64,000 nucleotides of DNA from contig DATBHB010000118.1 in assembly GCA_036557705.1 (NCBI GenBank), positions 62,001 to 126,000 of the forward strand. Reading direction: 5' to 3'. The first letter of the stretch is position 1; every line of letters starts with the position of its first letter. Positions 7,493 to 15,575 of the stretch are shown here, in pieces. The DNA is from VAZQ01 sp036557705. GTDB lineage: Bacteria; Pseudomonadota; Alphaproteobacteria; Rhizobiales; Xanthobacteraceae. The notes beneath the pieces were generated by a model. That model worked only from the letters and a program-made list of their open reading frames with translations, had not been told where the DNA came from and did no database searches. Both the position numbers and the translations under genes were made by a program.

Positions 7493-8395
7493 CTAATCCC
7501 CGGCGAAGCCGAACAAGCGCTCCGGATTATCAACGAGAATGCGCTCCCTGAGCCCTTCATCCGGCGCAATGACGGCAAGCAGATCCAGGAGATCGCCTTC
7601 GTTGGGGGTGCGGCCCGGCGTGAATGTATTTCCGTGCGGCCAATCGGTGCCCCAGATCACACGGTCGGCCGCGGCTTCGATGACTGCCTGGGCGAAGGGA
7701 ACCATATCCAGGAAAGGCAGCCTACCCTCGACGCGAGCTTGCGGGATCGAGCTGATCTTGTCGAAGCTGCACAGCTTCACCCAGAAACGGTCGTCCTTGA
7801 GCAGATTGAGCAAAAGCCGGAACGCCGGCTGATCGAGACCCTCGCCGCCTCGAACGCGCGCCATATGGTCGATGATGGTCACCGTCGGCAGCGCTCGGAT
7901 GAATTTCTCGTGCTCGATGAGATCCAGCGGATCGACATGAAGATCGAGAATCCAGTCGAGCCGCTGTAACATCGGCAGATGCTCGCCAAGATGGCTCTCG
8001 CTGCCGGGTCGGTCTTTCATCAAATGAAACCGCGCGCCACGCATTCCCGCCTCTGCAAGCGCCGCAAGGGATTTCGCATCGAAAGTGGAATTTATGTTAG
8101 CGATGCCACGCGCCGAGTCTCCCACTTGAGCAATGGCATCGAGGATGACGCTGTTGTTGTATCCGTGCGCCGTTGGAGTGACGAAAACCACGCGGGTGAG
8201 CCCCGTGATCCTCTGCATGTTGCGATAATGTTCGACCGGCGCGGCAGGCGGCGTGTATCGACGCTGATCGCTGTAGGGGAAAATATCGGGCGGGCCGAAT
8301 ATATGAGCATGCGTGTCGCAAGCGCCTTTTGGAAGCGTCCAACGCGGCGCACGAGTATTGGGATCGGGCGGCAGACTCACAGGCGGACGCGCCAT
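7493..8395 (-). CDS. Amidohydrolase family 2 protein (LigI-like lactonase/hydrolase)
   Basis: 300 residues. KGACDTHAHIFGP near residue 25 carries the HxH metal motif, with a further histidine in TIIDHMAR and the aspartate in VIWGTDWPHGN near residue 250, the standard order for the amidohydrolase-2 subfamily that includes 2-pyrone-4,6-dicarboxylate lactonase and 2-amino-3-carboxymuconate semialdehyde decarboxylase. The closing DNPERLFGF is also typical. The enzyme is expected to be cytoplasmic and metal-dependent, acting on a ring-cleavage product or lactone. ATG at 8395 is preferred because GAGG stands eight bases upstream; an in-frame ATG at 8413 has no site. Monocistronic. Confidence 0.88.
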   Translation of the reverse strand: MARPPVSLPPDPNTRAPRWTLPKGACDTHAHIFGPPDIFPYSDQRRYTPPAAPVEHYRNMQRITGLTRVVFVTPTAHGYNNSVILDAIAQVGDSARGIANINSTFDAKSLAALAEAGMRGARFHLMKDRPGSESHLGEHLPMLQRLDWILDLHVDPLDLIEHEKFIRALPTVTIIDHMARVRGGEGLDQPAFRLLLNLLKDDRFWVKLCSFDKISSIPQARVEGRLPFLDMVPFAQAVIEAAADRVIWGTDWPHGNTFTPGRTPNEGDLLDLLAVIAPDEGLRERILVDNPERLFGFAGD

Positions 8396-8476
8396 TGTGA
8401 CCTCGTTTTTCATACGGCGCGCAGTTTATCAGGACGCCTGATAGCGGACCAGGGCAGGTTAGTTGCGGGGGCAGCC

Positions 8477-8935
8477 TCACCGCTCTTCCACTGTTCTGAT
8501 CTCGATTTCCGACGTGAGGGTGCGATGAACCGGACACTTGTCGGCGATTTCCATAAGCCGCGCGCGCTGGCTATCGTCGAGGTCTCCTGAGAGCGTAATG
8601 GCGCGATCGATCCGATCGAGCATTCCCTCCTTTGTTTCGCAGTTCGCGCAATCGGCGGCGTGGATTTTCGAGTGACTAAGCCGCACCGTAACCCGCTCCA
8701 GCGCAAGCGCCTTGCGCTCGGCGTAGAGACGCAGCGTCATCGCGGTGCAGGCGCCGAGCGCCGCGAGCAGCAGGTCGTAAGGTCCAGGTCCGCTGTCTAG
8801 TCCGCCGACCTCGACCGGCTCATCGGCAATAAGACGATGCGCGCGAATCCTGATCTCTTGCTGAAAGCGGCCGCCGCGCGTCTCGGCGACGACTACGCCG
8901 TGTTCATTCGTAAAATCAAAACCAACGGCTGGCAT
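8477..8935 (-). CDS. OsmC/Ohr family peroxiredoxin-like protein
   Basis: 152 residues, the usual size. The two redox cysteines are present: Cys63 in AALGACTAMTLRL and Cys134 in ADKCPVHRTL. The motif GGLDSGPGPYDLLLAAL just before the first cysteine is typical of OsmC rather than Ohr proteins. Such enzymes reduce organic hydroperoxides in the cytoplasm with lipoylated or thiol donors. Two extra cysteines (DCANCE, about 96-99) are not part of the family mechanism. It is transcribed divergently from the Gly-rich secreted gene, whose EcfG-type promoter lies in the short shared spacer. Confidence 0.92.
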   Translation of the reverse strand: MPAVGFDFTNEHGVVVAETRGGRFQQEIRIRAHRLIADEPVEVGGLDSGPGPYDLLLAALGACTAMTLRLYAERKALALERVTVRLSHSKIHAADCANCETKEGMLDRIDRAITLSGDLDDSQRARLMEIADKCPVHRTLTSEIEIRTVEER

Positions 8936-8983
8936 CTGTTCAACTCCATTTCTGTTCCGCCTGTTTCATCAGTGCCGCTGACC

Positions 8984-9008
8984 GGAACTCAAGGGATGAG
9001 CGAACGTT
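8984..9008 (+). promoter_or_regulatory. EcfG-type (general stress response) promoter
   Basis: GGAAC at 8984-8988 and CGTT at 9005-9008 are separated by exactly 16 bases, matching the alphaproteobacterial sigma-EcfG consensus GGAAC-N16/17-CGTT. The next feature is GGAGAAG at 9024 and the ATG at 9035, giving a short leader. The match is direct; use by EcfG is inferred. Confidence 0.7.
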
Positions 9009-9034
9009 GGCATCCAGTGATCGTGGAGAAGATC

Positions 9035-9619
9035 ATGTATCGCAGATCATTGTCAGCACTTGCCGCAATAATCCTTCTCGCCAGTTCTCCCCTCGCTTAC
9101 GGACAAGGTGGAGGTGGGGGCGGTGGAGGCGGAGGCGGAGGGGGTGGTGCCGGAGGTGCAGGCGGCGGCGGGAGTGCGGGCGCAGGCGGCGCGGGCGGTG
9201 CGACCAGTGGCGCAGCGGGTACTGGAACCACAGGTTCTGGCGGCGCGGCGACTTCGCCATCGACCACGGGCGTCGGCCCGGGCAGCACCGGCGCGCCCAC
9301 GACCAGCACCCCCGGAACGACGAACAGCATTGGCCCAACCGGCACGATTCCAGGGCCAGCGCCGGGACAGCCTGGCTCCTCGGTGCCGCCCGCGACCGGG
9401 CAAACCCTGCGGGAAACTCCAAATCTGCAGCACCAACCGCCTGGTCAGCAGCCGCCGTCCGTCGCGACTGAGCAACGGCCAGTGCGTCCCGGCCAACGGC
9501 CGGGATGCACCCCAGCTGTCGGCGCTCCTAATTGGGCGGGCGACACGACTGTTGGAGGCACGCCAAAGATTGCGGAGGGAGTGCCGTCGGCACCGCCCAC
9601 CAGCAACGGCAGGTGCTAG
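9035..9619 (+). CDS. Glycine-rich secreted protein
   Basis: 194 residues from the ATG at 9035 with GGAGAAG upstream; an in-frame extension upstream overlaps the divergent osmC and was rejected. A signal peptide (MYRRSLSALAAIILLASSPL, ending AYGQ) is followed by about 45 residues that are almost all Gly with some Ala and Ser, then a Thr/Ser/Pro/Gly region and a Pro/Gln-rich tail with one cysteine. No folded domain is recognisable. Such sequences suggest an exported structural or surface protein. The EcfG-type promoter at 8984-9008 suggests expression in general stress. Confidence 0.75.
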   Translation: MYRRSLSALAAIILLASSPLAYGQGGGGGGGGGGGGGGAGGAGGGGSAGAGGAGGATSGAAGTGTTGSGGAATSPSTTGVGPGSTGAPTTSTPGTTNSIGPTGTIPGPAPGQPGSSVPPATGQTLRETPNLQHQPPGQQPPSVATEQRPVRPGQRPGCTPAVGAPNWAGDTTVGGTPKIAEGVPSAPPTSNGRC

Positions 9620-9701
9620 CGTCCTTCGAGGGCGCGCGGGTGTCCTCTCCACGCGCGCAAAGAGCGCGCCGAGAGGAGAATGCGCGATCACGCTGTGCAT
9701 G

Positions 9702-9752
9702 CGTGGGCACGGCGCACGCGCTGACGCGCGTTGCGCCTTTGCCCACCCTACG
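9702..9752. repeat. Partial GTGGGCAAA-family repeat (copy 3)
   Basis: GCGTGGGCACGGCGCACGCG and GTTGCGCCTTTGCCCACCCT form the ends. The same right-hand half occurs at 7480 and 64000. It follows the Gly-rich gene. The sequence just before (9640-9700) is an imperfect GCGCGC-rich dyad that may be part of the same element. Confidence 0.65.
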
Positions 9753-9933
9753 CATCCAAAATTCCTCGGCTGCGCCGCCATAGCGCGTCGAATGCCGTCT
9801 AAACGCGCTGAAGACCCGCGGAATGCACCTGCCTGGCGCGAATGTGCCACATACTTGCGATTAGTTTGCCGAATTGGCATTGCTTCTACCCGGCAACGCA
9901 CACCGATCTTTCGCGGTCGGCACATCACAAGCC

Positions 9934-11382
9934 ATGTCGAACGAGGCCCAAGCGATCTCGCCAGCCGAGATGTCGAGCCACAAAACGATCGAGCGGATTG
10001 CGGCTTCCTTGGCCGCAATCCTGATATTGCTTGCGCCAGCGCTTTGGAACGGCTTTCCGCTCCTGCAATTCGATACCGGCGGCTATATCGCGCGCTGGCA
10101 CGAAGGTACGCTCGAAGAGAGTCGCTCGACCGTTTACGGACTCTTTCTCAACGCGTTCGAGCATGCCGATTTCTGGCCAGCCGTACTGGTGCAGGCAGCA
10201 TTGACGGTGTGGGTCCTCGCGCTCGTGCTGCGCGCGCACGGTTGGGGGGGAAAACCGCGAATCCTCCTGCTCACGACGGCGCTGCTGACGCTGCTGACAA
10301 CGCTGCCGTGGCTCGCGGGCGCCCTCCTCACCGACATTTTCGCCGGGCTTTCGGTGCTGGCGCTCTATCTCCTGGTGCTGCGGACTAACATGCTCGAACG
10401 ATGGGAGTGCGGCGCGCTGTTTCTGCTCATCGCATTCTCGGCCGCAACCCACAGCGCGACGCTTATCGTCCTCCTGGGCCTGCTGGCGGCCGGTCTCCTG
10501 GTCGCGTTGTTCGATCGCGGCCTGATCAGGCTATCCGCGCTCGCTCCCGGTTTCGTCGCCCTCGGCGCCGGCGCCGCGATGCTCGTTGCCGCCAACTATG
10601 CCGTCGCCGGCCGCCTCGCCTGGACGCCCGGCGGCAGCGCGCTCCTGTTCGGCCGCATGCTCCAAGCCGGCATTGTTGCCCGCTATCTCCACGATCATTG
10701 CCCGGATCCGCGATTCGTACTTTGCGCGCATCGCGACGAGCTTCCAACCAATGCGGACGATTTCTTCTGGGGCGGGAGCGTGTTCGACCGGCTTGGCCGG
10801 TTCCAGGCCCTCGACGACGAGATGCGCACGATCGCAATCGAAAGCCTCGAGGACTATCCCTGGGAACAGGTGACGGCTGCGTTCGAAGCCACGGCCGAAC
10901 AGCTGGCGCTAGTGGCGAGCGGCTACGGCGTTCACAATGAGATCTGGCACACCTACGGCATTATCGAACGCTTTGTACCGAATGCGCTGCCGGCGATGCA
11001 CAAGGCGCGCCAGCAGAAGGGCGAAATCGATTTCACGGCGATCAATCGCGTTCATCTACCGGTCGCCTGGGCGTCGATGCTGCTCCTCCTCGGCATTATC
11101 GGCCTTGCGATCCGATCTGCGCGCTTCGCGGACCTCGGCGCGCTCGCGGCCACAGCGGCACTCGCAATCCTCGCCAATGCGGTAGTCTGCGGAGGCATAT
11201 CAAATCCCAATGACCGTTATGGCGCGCGGATGGCCTGGCTTGCACCGTTTGTTCTGGTCCTCGCCGGCTGGCGGGCCATAGGCCGCGTTTCGACACAGAA
11301 TCAAGCAGTTGTGAAAGATCTTTCAGAACTAAGCCGCGAAAAACGTGACCTGAAAGCCACAGTTGTTGGAAAACGATATTGA
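9934..11382 (+). CDS. Polytopic membrane protein, possible GT-C-like glycosyltransferase
   Basis: 482 residues with about ten hydrophobic segments. After the first segment (ILILLAPALWNGFPLL) comes QFDTGGYIARWHEG, then SRSTVYGLFL before the second membrane region. An acidic residue in a first periplasmic loop followed by a short helix is the layout of GT-C lipid-linked sugar transferases, but no family-specific motif proves it. A roughly 150-residue soluble region with several Cys and Trp lies between the central and last membrane segments. ATG at 9934 is chosen; the alternative at 9970 is possible and neither has a good ribosome-binding site. A terminator-like hairpin follows at 11461. Confidence 0.7.
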   Translation: MSNEAQAISPAEMSSHKTIERIAASLAAILILLAPALWNGFPLLQFDTGGYIARWHEGTLEESRSTVYGLFLNAFEHADFWPAVLVQAALTVWVLALVLRAHGWGGKPRILLLTTALLTLLTTLPWLAGALLTDIFAGLSVLALYLLVLRTNMLERWECGALFLLIAFSAATHSATLIVLLGLLAAGLLVALFDRGLIRLSALAPGFVALGAGAAMLVAANYAVAGRLAWTPGGSALLFGRMLQAGIVARYLHDHCPDPRFVLCAHRDELPTNADDFFWGGSVFDRLGRFQALDDEMRTIAIESLEDYPWEQVTAAFEATAEQLALVASGYGVHNEIWHTYGIIERFVPNALPAMHKARQQKGEIDFTAINRVHLPVAWASMLLLLGIIGLAIRSARFADLGALAATAALAILANAVVCGGISNPNDRYGARMAWLAPFVLVLAGWRAIGRVSTQNQAVVKDLSELSREKRDLKATVVGKRY

Positions 11383-11460
11383 AACGCAAATTCGAAATTG
11401 CAGTTCATGGCGAGCTGTCATAGCGTGAGTGCGTTGGGACTATCTACGGGGGGTTGGAAC

Positions 11461-11495
11461 GAAAGCCTCGGGCTGCGGCCCGGGGCTTTCATTTT
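11461..11495 (+). terminator. Rho-independent terminator-like hairpin
   Basis: GAAAGCCTCGGGC pairs with GCCCGGGGCTTTC (13 pairs with one G-U) around a TGCG loop, followed by ATTTTCT. It lies 79 bp after the membrane-protein stop and 90 bp before the next start, so it probably ends the upstream transcript. An attenuator or small-RNA end is the alternative. Confidence 0.65.
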
Positions 11496-11584
11496 CTGCG
11501 CCTGGGCTCCATCTTCCCCCAAACGGAGTCGCGCTGCGCTGCGCGCGGGGGTACGCCAACCCAGCACCTACGAGGTATCAGATC

Positions 11585-12466
11585 ATGGCCAAGCAGAAAT
11601 TCATCGTTGAGCCGCATTTCCGGCTCCAGGAATGGGTCGCAGAAGAGAAGGGCTACTTCAAAGATGAGGGCCTCGACTACGTATTTCACGAACTAATCCA
11701 GTCGTCTGACGGCAAGCATCACGACCGCGGCGACAGGATCGGAGCGATGCAAAGTTTCGAGCGCGGCCGCGACGCCGCCGTGAGCTGCGCATGCCACTGG
11801 ACGGTTGGCGTCGCCGCTTCGAAAGGCAAGGGCCGCCTTTATGCGGATGTCTACTCGGTCGCACCATCGGGTATTTTCGTGCCGCCGGATTCGCCGATCA
11901 AAACTCCCGAAGACCTCGCCGGCATACCGATTGCGGTCGGCTATCAATCGGGCAGCCATTACTCGACAATTCAGGCGCTTGAACAATACATGCCGCTTTC
12001 GCGCATCAGTCTCAGCTTCGCCGACGGCATGCTGTTTAGCCGGTTGGACCAGTTGCTCGGCGGCAAGGCGCAGGCGTCCGCGCTGTTCTCGGGCCCCTAT
12101 TATTTCGCGGAACAGTCAGGCTTCCGTAAGATCGTCGACACGACGTTCATGATCGCGACCATGATCGGCGGCGACCCGGAACCGGACGATCTGCGCAAGT
12201 TCTTCCGGGCGCTGCGGCGCGCCCAGCGCGACATCGATCTGCGGCCCGACCTCTACACGCATTATTACAAACGTGAGTTTCCGGTTCGCTATCACGACCT
12301 GATGGACACCCGCCGTTGGGGTCCCGGCGAACGGCTCGTCTTCGAACCCTATAGCCGCGAAGTATACGAGGAAACATTCCGGTGGATCGCCGACCGAGGC
12401 ATCTTTGCCGATTCCGGCATGGGGTCGGGGAAATACGAAGACGCCGTGATCAGCCTCGCGAGTTAG
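11585..12466 (+). CDS. ABC-type substrate-binding-like protein (NMT1/SBP-2 fold) without signal peptide
   Basis: 293 residues. The start KFIVEPHFRLQEWVAEEKGY and the later SPIKTPEDLAGIPIAVGYQS follow the pattern of NMT1/THI5-like or nitrate/taurine-type periplasmic binding proteins (an early 'EEKGYFKDEGLD' segment, then a hinge with 'TPEDLAGIPIAVG'). No export signal is visible, so it may act in the cytoplasm, or as an enzyme of the related dihydroxyphthalate decarboxylase fold. Upstream in-frame extension runs through the terminator hairpin and was rejected. No ABC permease or ATPase is adjacent. Ligand unknown. Confidence 0.75.
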   Translation: MAKQKFIVEPHFRLQEWVAEEKGYFKDEGLDYVFHELIQSSDGKHHDRGDRIGAMQSFERGRDAAVSCACHWTVGVAASKGKGRLYADVYSVAPSGIFVPPDSPIKTPEDLAGIPIAVGYQSGSHYSTIQALEQYMPLSRISLSFADGMLFSRLDQLLGGKAQASALFSGPYYFAEQSGFRKIVDTTFMIATMIGGDPEPDDLRKFFRALRRAQRDIDLRPDLYTHYYKREFPVRYHDLMDTRRWGPGERLVFEPYSREVYEETFRWIADRGIFADSGMGSGKYEDAVISLAS

Positions 12467-12470
12467 CTCC

Positions 12471-12543
12471 GTAGAGTGGGCAAAATCGCCCCCGGCGCCG
12501 TGCTGAATCGAGGCGCCTTGCAAGGCCATTTTGCCCACCCTAC
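12471..12543. repeat. GTGGGCAAA-family repeat (copy 4)
   Basis: GTAGAGTGGGCAAAATCGCC and the inverse GGCCATTTTGCCCACCCTAC flank a short inner region. This is a single-hairpin version of the 3349-3512 element, five bases after the stop of the SBP-like gene. Confidence 0.8.
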
Positions 12544-12615
12544 GGAATTGAGATAACCGGCCCCACATTTCCGCCGCACACTCTGTGCTATCGGTCGAGG
12601 CCATAGGGATGGCTC

Positions 12616-14556
12616 ATGCGTTGCGCTTGCGTCCTCGGCCTCGTCGGCTCGCTCATGCTCGCGTGGTGGTCCGCGGATGCCGCGCTGGCGCAGACCGGCA
12701 ATCTGCGCATCGAATGGGAAGTCAAAAACCGATTTCGCCTGTTCCGCAGCGAAAACGATTTCGAACGCCATGTCGCCGCCTATCGGGCTGACGGCGTGCT
12801 CGGCGCCGAGCGGCGCCTGGCCATTGCAAGCGATGGACGCGGGTGGGCGCAAGACATAGTCGAGCGTCTGTGCGTAGATGGCACCGGCAAGCTGATGCAG
12901 GTCTGCAATCGCGACGGCGTGCGCGAATCCTATCTCGCGCCGCGCGACCACCGCATCGCCGCGCTTCTATCCGGCCCGCTGCCGGCGGGCTTGTTCTGCC
13001 AGTGGACGTTCGAGGACGGCGAAACCGAACCGCGGCATTCCACAATCCCATGCGATGAAGAGATCGACGAGCGCGTTCTCTACGGTAAGGCGACAATCGC
13101 AAAGGTTGATATCGCCATGCCGGATGGGACCATACGGCGCCTGGCTGCCGAAATCGCGGTGCGCGACGTGCTGATCGCCGGGATGGGCGATTCGGTCGGC
13201 GCCGGCGAAGGCAACCCCGACCGGGCGGTACGGCTCTCAGATATCGGCTTCTGCTTCCGGCGCCTCCTTGCTGGAAGCAGCAGCGAATATTACCGGCCAG
13301 GCCGCGACGGTTTCACCGGCGACAAATCATGCGCAGACATGTCGAGCGGCGACTCGGGAGCCAGCGACTGGCGGCGTCATGCCGCGCGCTGGGAAAGCGC
13401 GCCTTGCCACCGGTCACTGTACAGCTACCAAACCCGCGCAGCGCTTGCGATCGCGATCGAAAACCCGCATCTCGCCGTCACCTTCATCCCACTGGCCTGC
13501 TCCGGCGCGACCATAGCGACCGGTTTTCTTGGGCCTCAGAACATCCGCGAATGTCCGAGCCCCGACACCAACAGCCCGTGTCCGGCCGGGGTGAACGCAC
13601 AGATCGCAGCGCTCTCCGAAGCGCTGGCAAATGGGCACCGCGCCGGCATTGAGCGGCCGATCGATCTCGTCCTGCTCACGATCGGAGCAAACGACGTTCG
13701 GTTCTCTGCACTGGTCGGCAACGTCATCATCGAGGCGGCCACGGAACGCCTTCTCGCCACGCGCGGCGGCAACACGGCAAGCGTTGCAGACGCCCAGAAG
13801 GCGCTCGATCAGAGACTACCCGCCGATTTCGCCCGGCTGCGCGCCGCCCTCAAACCTCTCGTCGGCGGCAATCTCGCGCGTGTCGTGTTCGTGAGCTACG
13901 GCCATCCGGCGCTCGCGAGCCCCGATACGCCCTGCCCGGGAGGACGCGACGGTTTCGATATACACCCGGCCTTTACGGCAAACGGCGCGCGGCTGCGCGA
14001 AGTTGCGGCATTCGTATCGCAGCGGTTTCTGCCGAGGCTCAAAGCCCTCGCTTTGTGCGAGGGCACAGCCTGTCGCGACCCAATGAACGAGCGAATGACG
14101 TTTGTCGACGCGCATCAGGCCGCATTTGCTCATCACGGCTTCTGCGCGCGCTCCGAGGAGGATCCGGAGTTCGATCGCGAATGTTTCTCGCCCAAGGGCG
14201 AGAGTTTCAATGCCAACCTGGCACTCGCAGCGACCCAGCCGATGGCATGCGGCCGTCCGGGGAGCGAGTACCGGCCCTATTTGCCGCGCCAGCGCTGGGT
14301 GCGCACCGCCAATGACAGCTATTTCACCGCCATGAGCTATCCGCAGGGGGTGCTGGCGGCAAGCATTCACGACGCCATGTGGGGCATCCTCTCGGCCGTG
14401 CAGGGCGGAGCCGTTCATCCGACCGCCGAAGGCTACGCCGCCATGGCGGACGCCGCGCTGCCGGCAATGCGCGAAGCGCTCGACATCGCGCAGCCGGGAG
14501 CGCCGGTGAGCGCCAAACCGCTACCGCCGCCGGGGCAGACTCGGGCTGAGCCGTAA
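12616..14556 (+). CDS. Secreted SGNH/GDSL-type hydrolase
   Basis: 646 residues. A signal peptide (1-25, ending ALAQ) precedes a beta-rich region, then the SGNH domain. Block I is GMGDSVGAGEGN (Ser193), block II LACSGATI, block III IGANDVRFS, and the histidine block GGAVHPTAEGY (His601). The Asp normally three residues before this His is replaced by Gly, so the enzyme may work as a Ser-His dyad, as in some long streptomycete esterases. Many cysteines suggest disulfides in the periplasm or outside. A large insert separates blocks II and III from V. It is predicted to cleave an ester; the substrate is unknown. The C-terminus is Pro-rich. Confidence 0.88.
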   Translation: MRCACVLGLVGSLMLAWWSADAALAQTGNLRIEWEVKNRFRLFRSENDFERHVAAYRADGVLGAERRLAIASDGRGWAQDIVERLCVDGTGKLMQVCNRDGVRESYLAPRDHRIAALLSGPLPAGLFCQWTFEDGETEPRHSTIPCDEEIDERVLYGKATIAKVDIAMPDGTIRRLAAEIAVRDVLIAGMGDSVGAGEGNPDRAVRLSDIGFCFRRLLAGSSSEYYRPGRDGFTGDKSCADMSSGDSGASDWRRHAARWESAPCHRSLYSYQTRAALAIAIENPHLAVTFIPLACSGATIATGFLGPQNIRECPSPDTNSPCPAGVNAQIAALSEALANGHRAGIERPIDLVLLTIGANDVRFSALVGNVIIEAATERLLATRGGNTASVADAQKALDQRLPADFARLRAALKPLVGGNLARVVFVSYGHPALASPDTPCPGGRDGFDIHPAFTANGARLREVAAFVSQRFLPRLKALALCEGTACRDPMNERMTFVDAHQAAFAHHGFCARSEEDPEFDRECFSPKGESFNANLALAATQPMACGRPGSEYRPYLPRQRWVRTANDSYFTAMSYPQGVLAASIHDAMWGILSAVQGGAVHPTAEGYAAMADAALPAMREALDIAQPGAPVSAKPLPPPGQTRAEP

Positions 14557-14656
14557 TCTTTTCGCGCAGTCTTAGTAGAAACCACCGCCCGATGCTCGAA
14601 TTGACTCGGTCAGAGCCAATTCGCATCCCGCGATGGTATGAACCGGAACACCCAAA

Positions 14657-15517
14657 ATGAACGATCGTGCGCCAACTCCGCCTTTTCGACCTCAGCAACA
14701 ATCGATGCCCGGCAGCAGCGCTGCGATGGAGCCGGAACCCGATTATGGCGAGGCGAGCTACAAAGGCTCCGGACGGCTTGCAGGCAAGAAGGCCATCATA
14801 ACCGGCGGCGACAGCGGTATCGGCCGTGCCGTGGCGCTGGCCTTTGCCCGCGAAGGGGCCGACGTTCTGATCAGCTATTACAACGAGCATGAGGACGCGG
14901 CCGAAGCGCGACGTCTGGTCGAAGGCGCCGGAAGAAAGTGCGTGCTCGTATCCGGCGATATAAAACTAGCCGCACACTGCCGGGAACTTGTCACCAGAGC
15001 GGTGGCCGCATTCGGCAGGCTCGACATTCTGGTCAACAATGCCGCCCATCAGGCGACCTTTTCATCGATCGAAGACATTTCCGACGAGGAATGGGACGTA
15101 ACGTTCAAAACGAACATCCATTCCATGTTCTATCTCAGCAAGGCGGCTGTCGGAGAGATGAAGGAGGGCGGCGCCATCATCAATACGGCTTCGATCAACG
15201 CCGATACGCCCAACCCTCAGCTGCTCGCTTATGCAACCACCAAGGGCGCCATTCAGAATTTTACTGCCGGCCTCGCCCAGCTTCTGGCTGAGAAGGGCAT
15301 CCGCGTCAATTGCGTAGCTCCCGGCCCGATTTGGACGCCGCTCATTCCCTCCACGATGCCGGAAGAGAAGGTGAAGAATTTCGGCAAGCAGGTGCCGATG
15401 AAGCGGCCGGGCCAGCCCAAGGAAGTGGCGCCAGTCTACGTCATGCTTGCCGCCGATGAGGCAAGCTATGTCTCCGGCGCGACCGTCGCTGTCACCGGCG
15501 GTGAACCGATTTTGTAA
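14657..15517 (+). CDS. SDR family oxidoreductase (YghA/GSP39-like)
   Basis: 286 residues. The N-terminal 45-residue tail (PPFRPQQQSMPG..., ending before LAGKKAIITGG) is characteristic of the YghA/general-stress-protein-39 group. TGGDSGIGRA binds NAD(P), NNAAHQ follows, and the catalytic Ser, Tyr and Lys are in NTASINADTP and AYATTKGAI. PGPIWTPLIPS is the usual loop. These cytoplasmic enzymes reduce aldehydes or oxidise sugar-type alcohols and are often stress-induced. Upstream there is no EcfG-type site that I can see. It converges on the hybrid kinase gene, with 58 bp between their ends. Confidence 0.92.
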   Translation: MNDRAPTPPFRPQQQSMPGSSAAMEPEPDYGEASYKGSGRLAGKKAIITGGDSGIGRAVALAFAREGADVLISYYNEHEDAAEARRLVEGAGRKCVLVSGDIKLAAHCRELVTRAVAAFGRLDILVNNAAHQATFSSIEDISDEEWDVTFKTNIHSMFYLSKAAVGEMKEGGAIINTASINADTPNPQLLAYATTKGAIQNFTAGLAQLLAEKGIRVNCVAPGPIWTPLIPSTMPEEKVKNFGKQVPMKRPGQPKEVAPVYVMLAADEASYVSGATVAVTGGEPIL

Positions 15518-15575
15518 GTTTTGCCGGCTTCTCGCGGCTGATGCCGCGCCGTACCCCGCCAGGTCGCTGCAACGA

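Noticed and set aside
11398..11610. Leader peptide for attenuation at the 11461 hairpin
   Set aside because: The open frame has no ribosome-binding site and no run of a single amino acid codon; the hairpin works better as a simple terminator.
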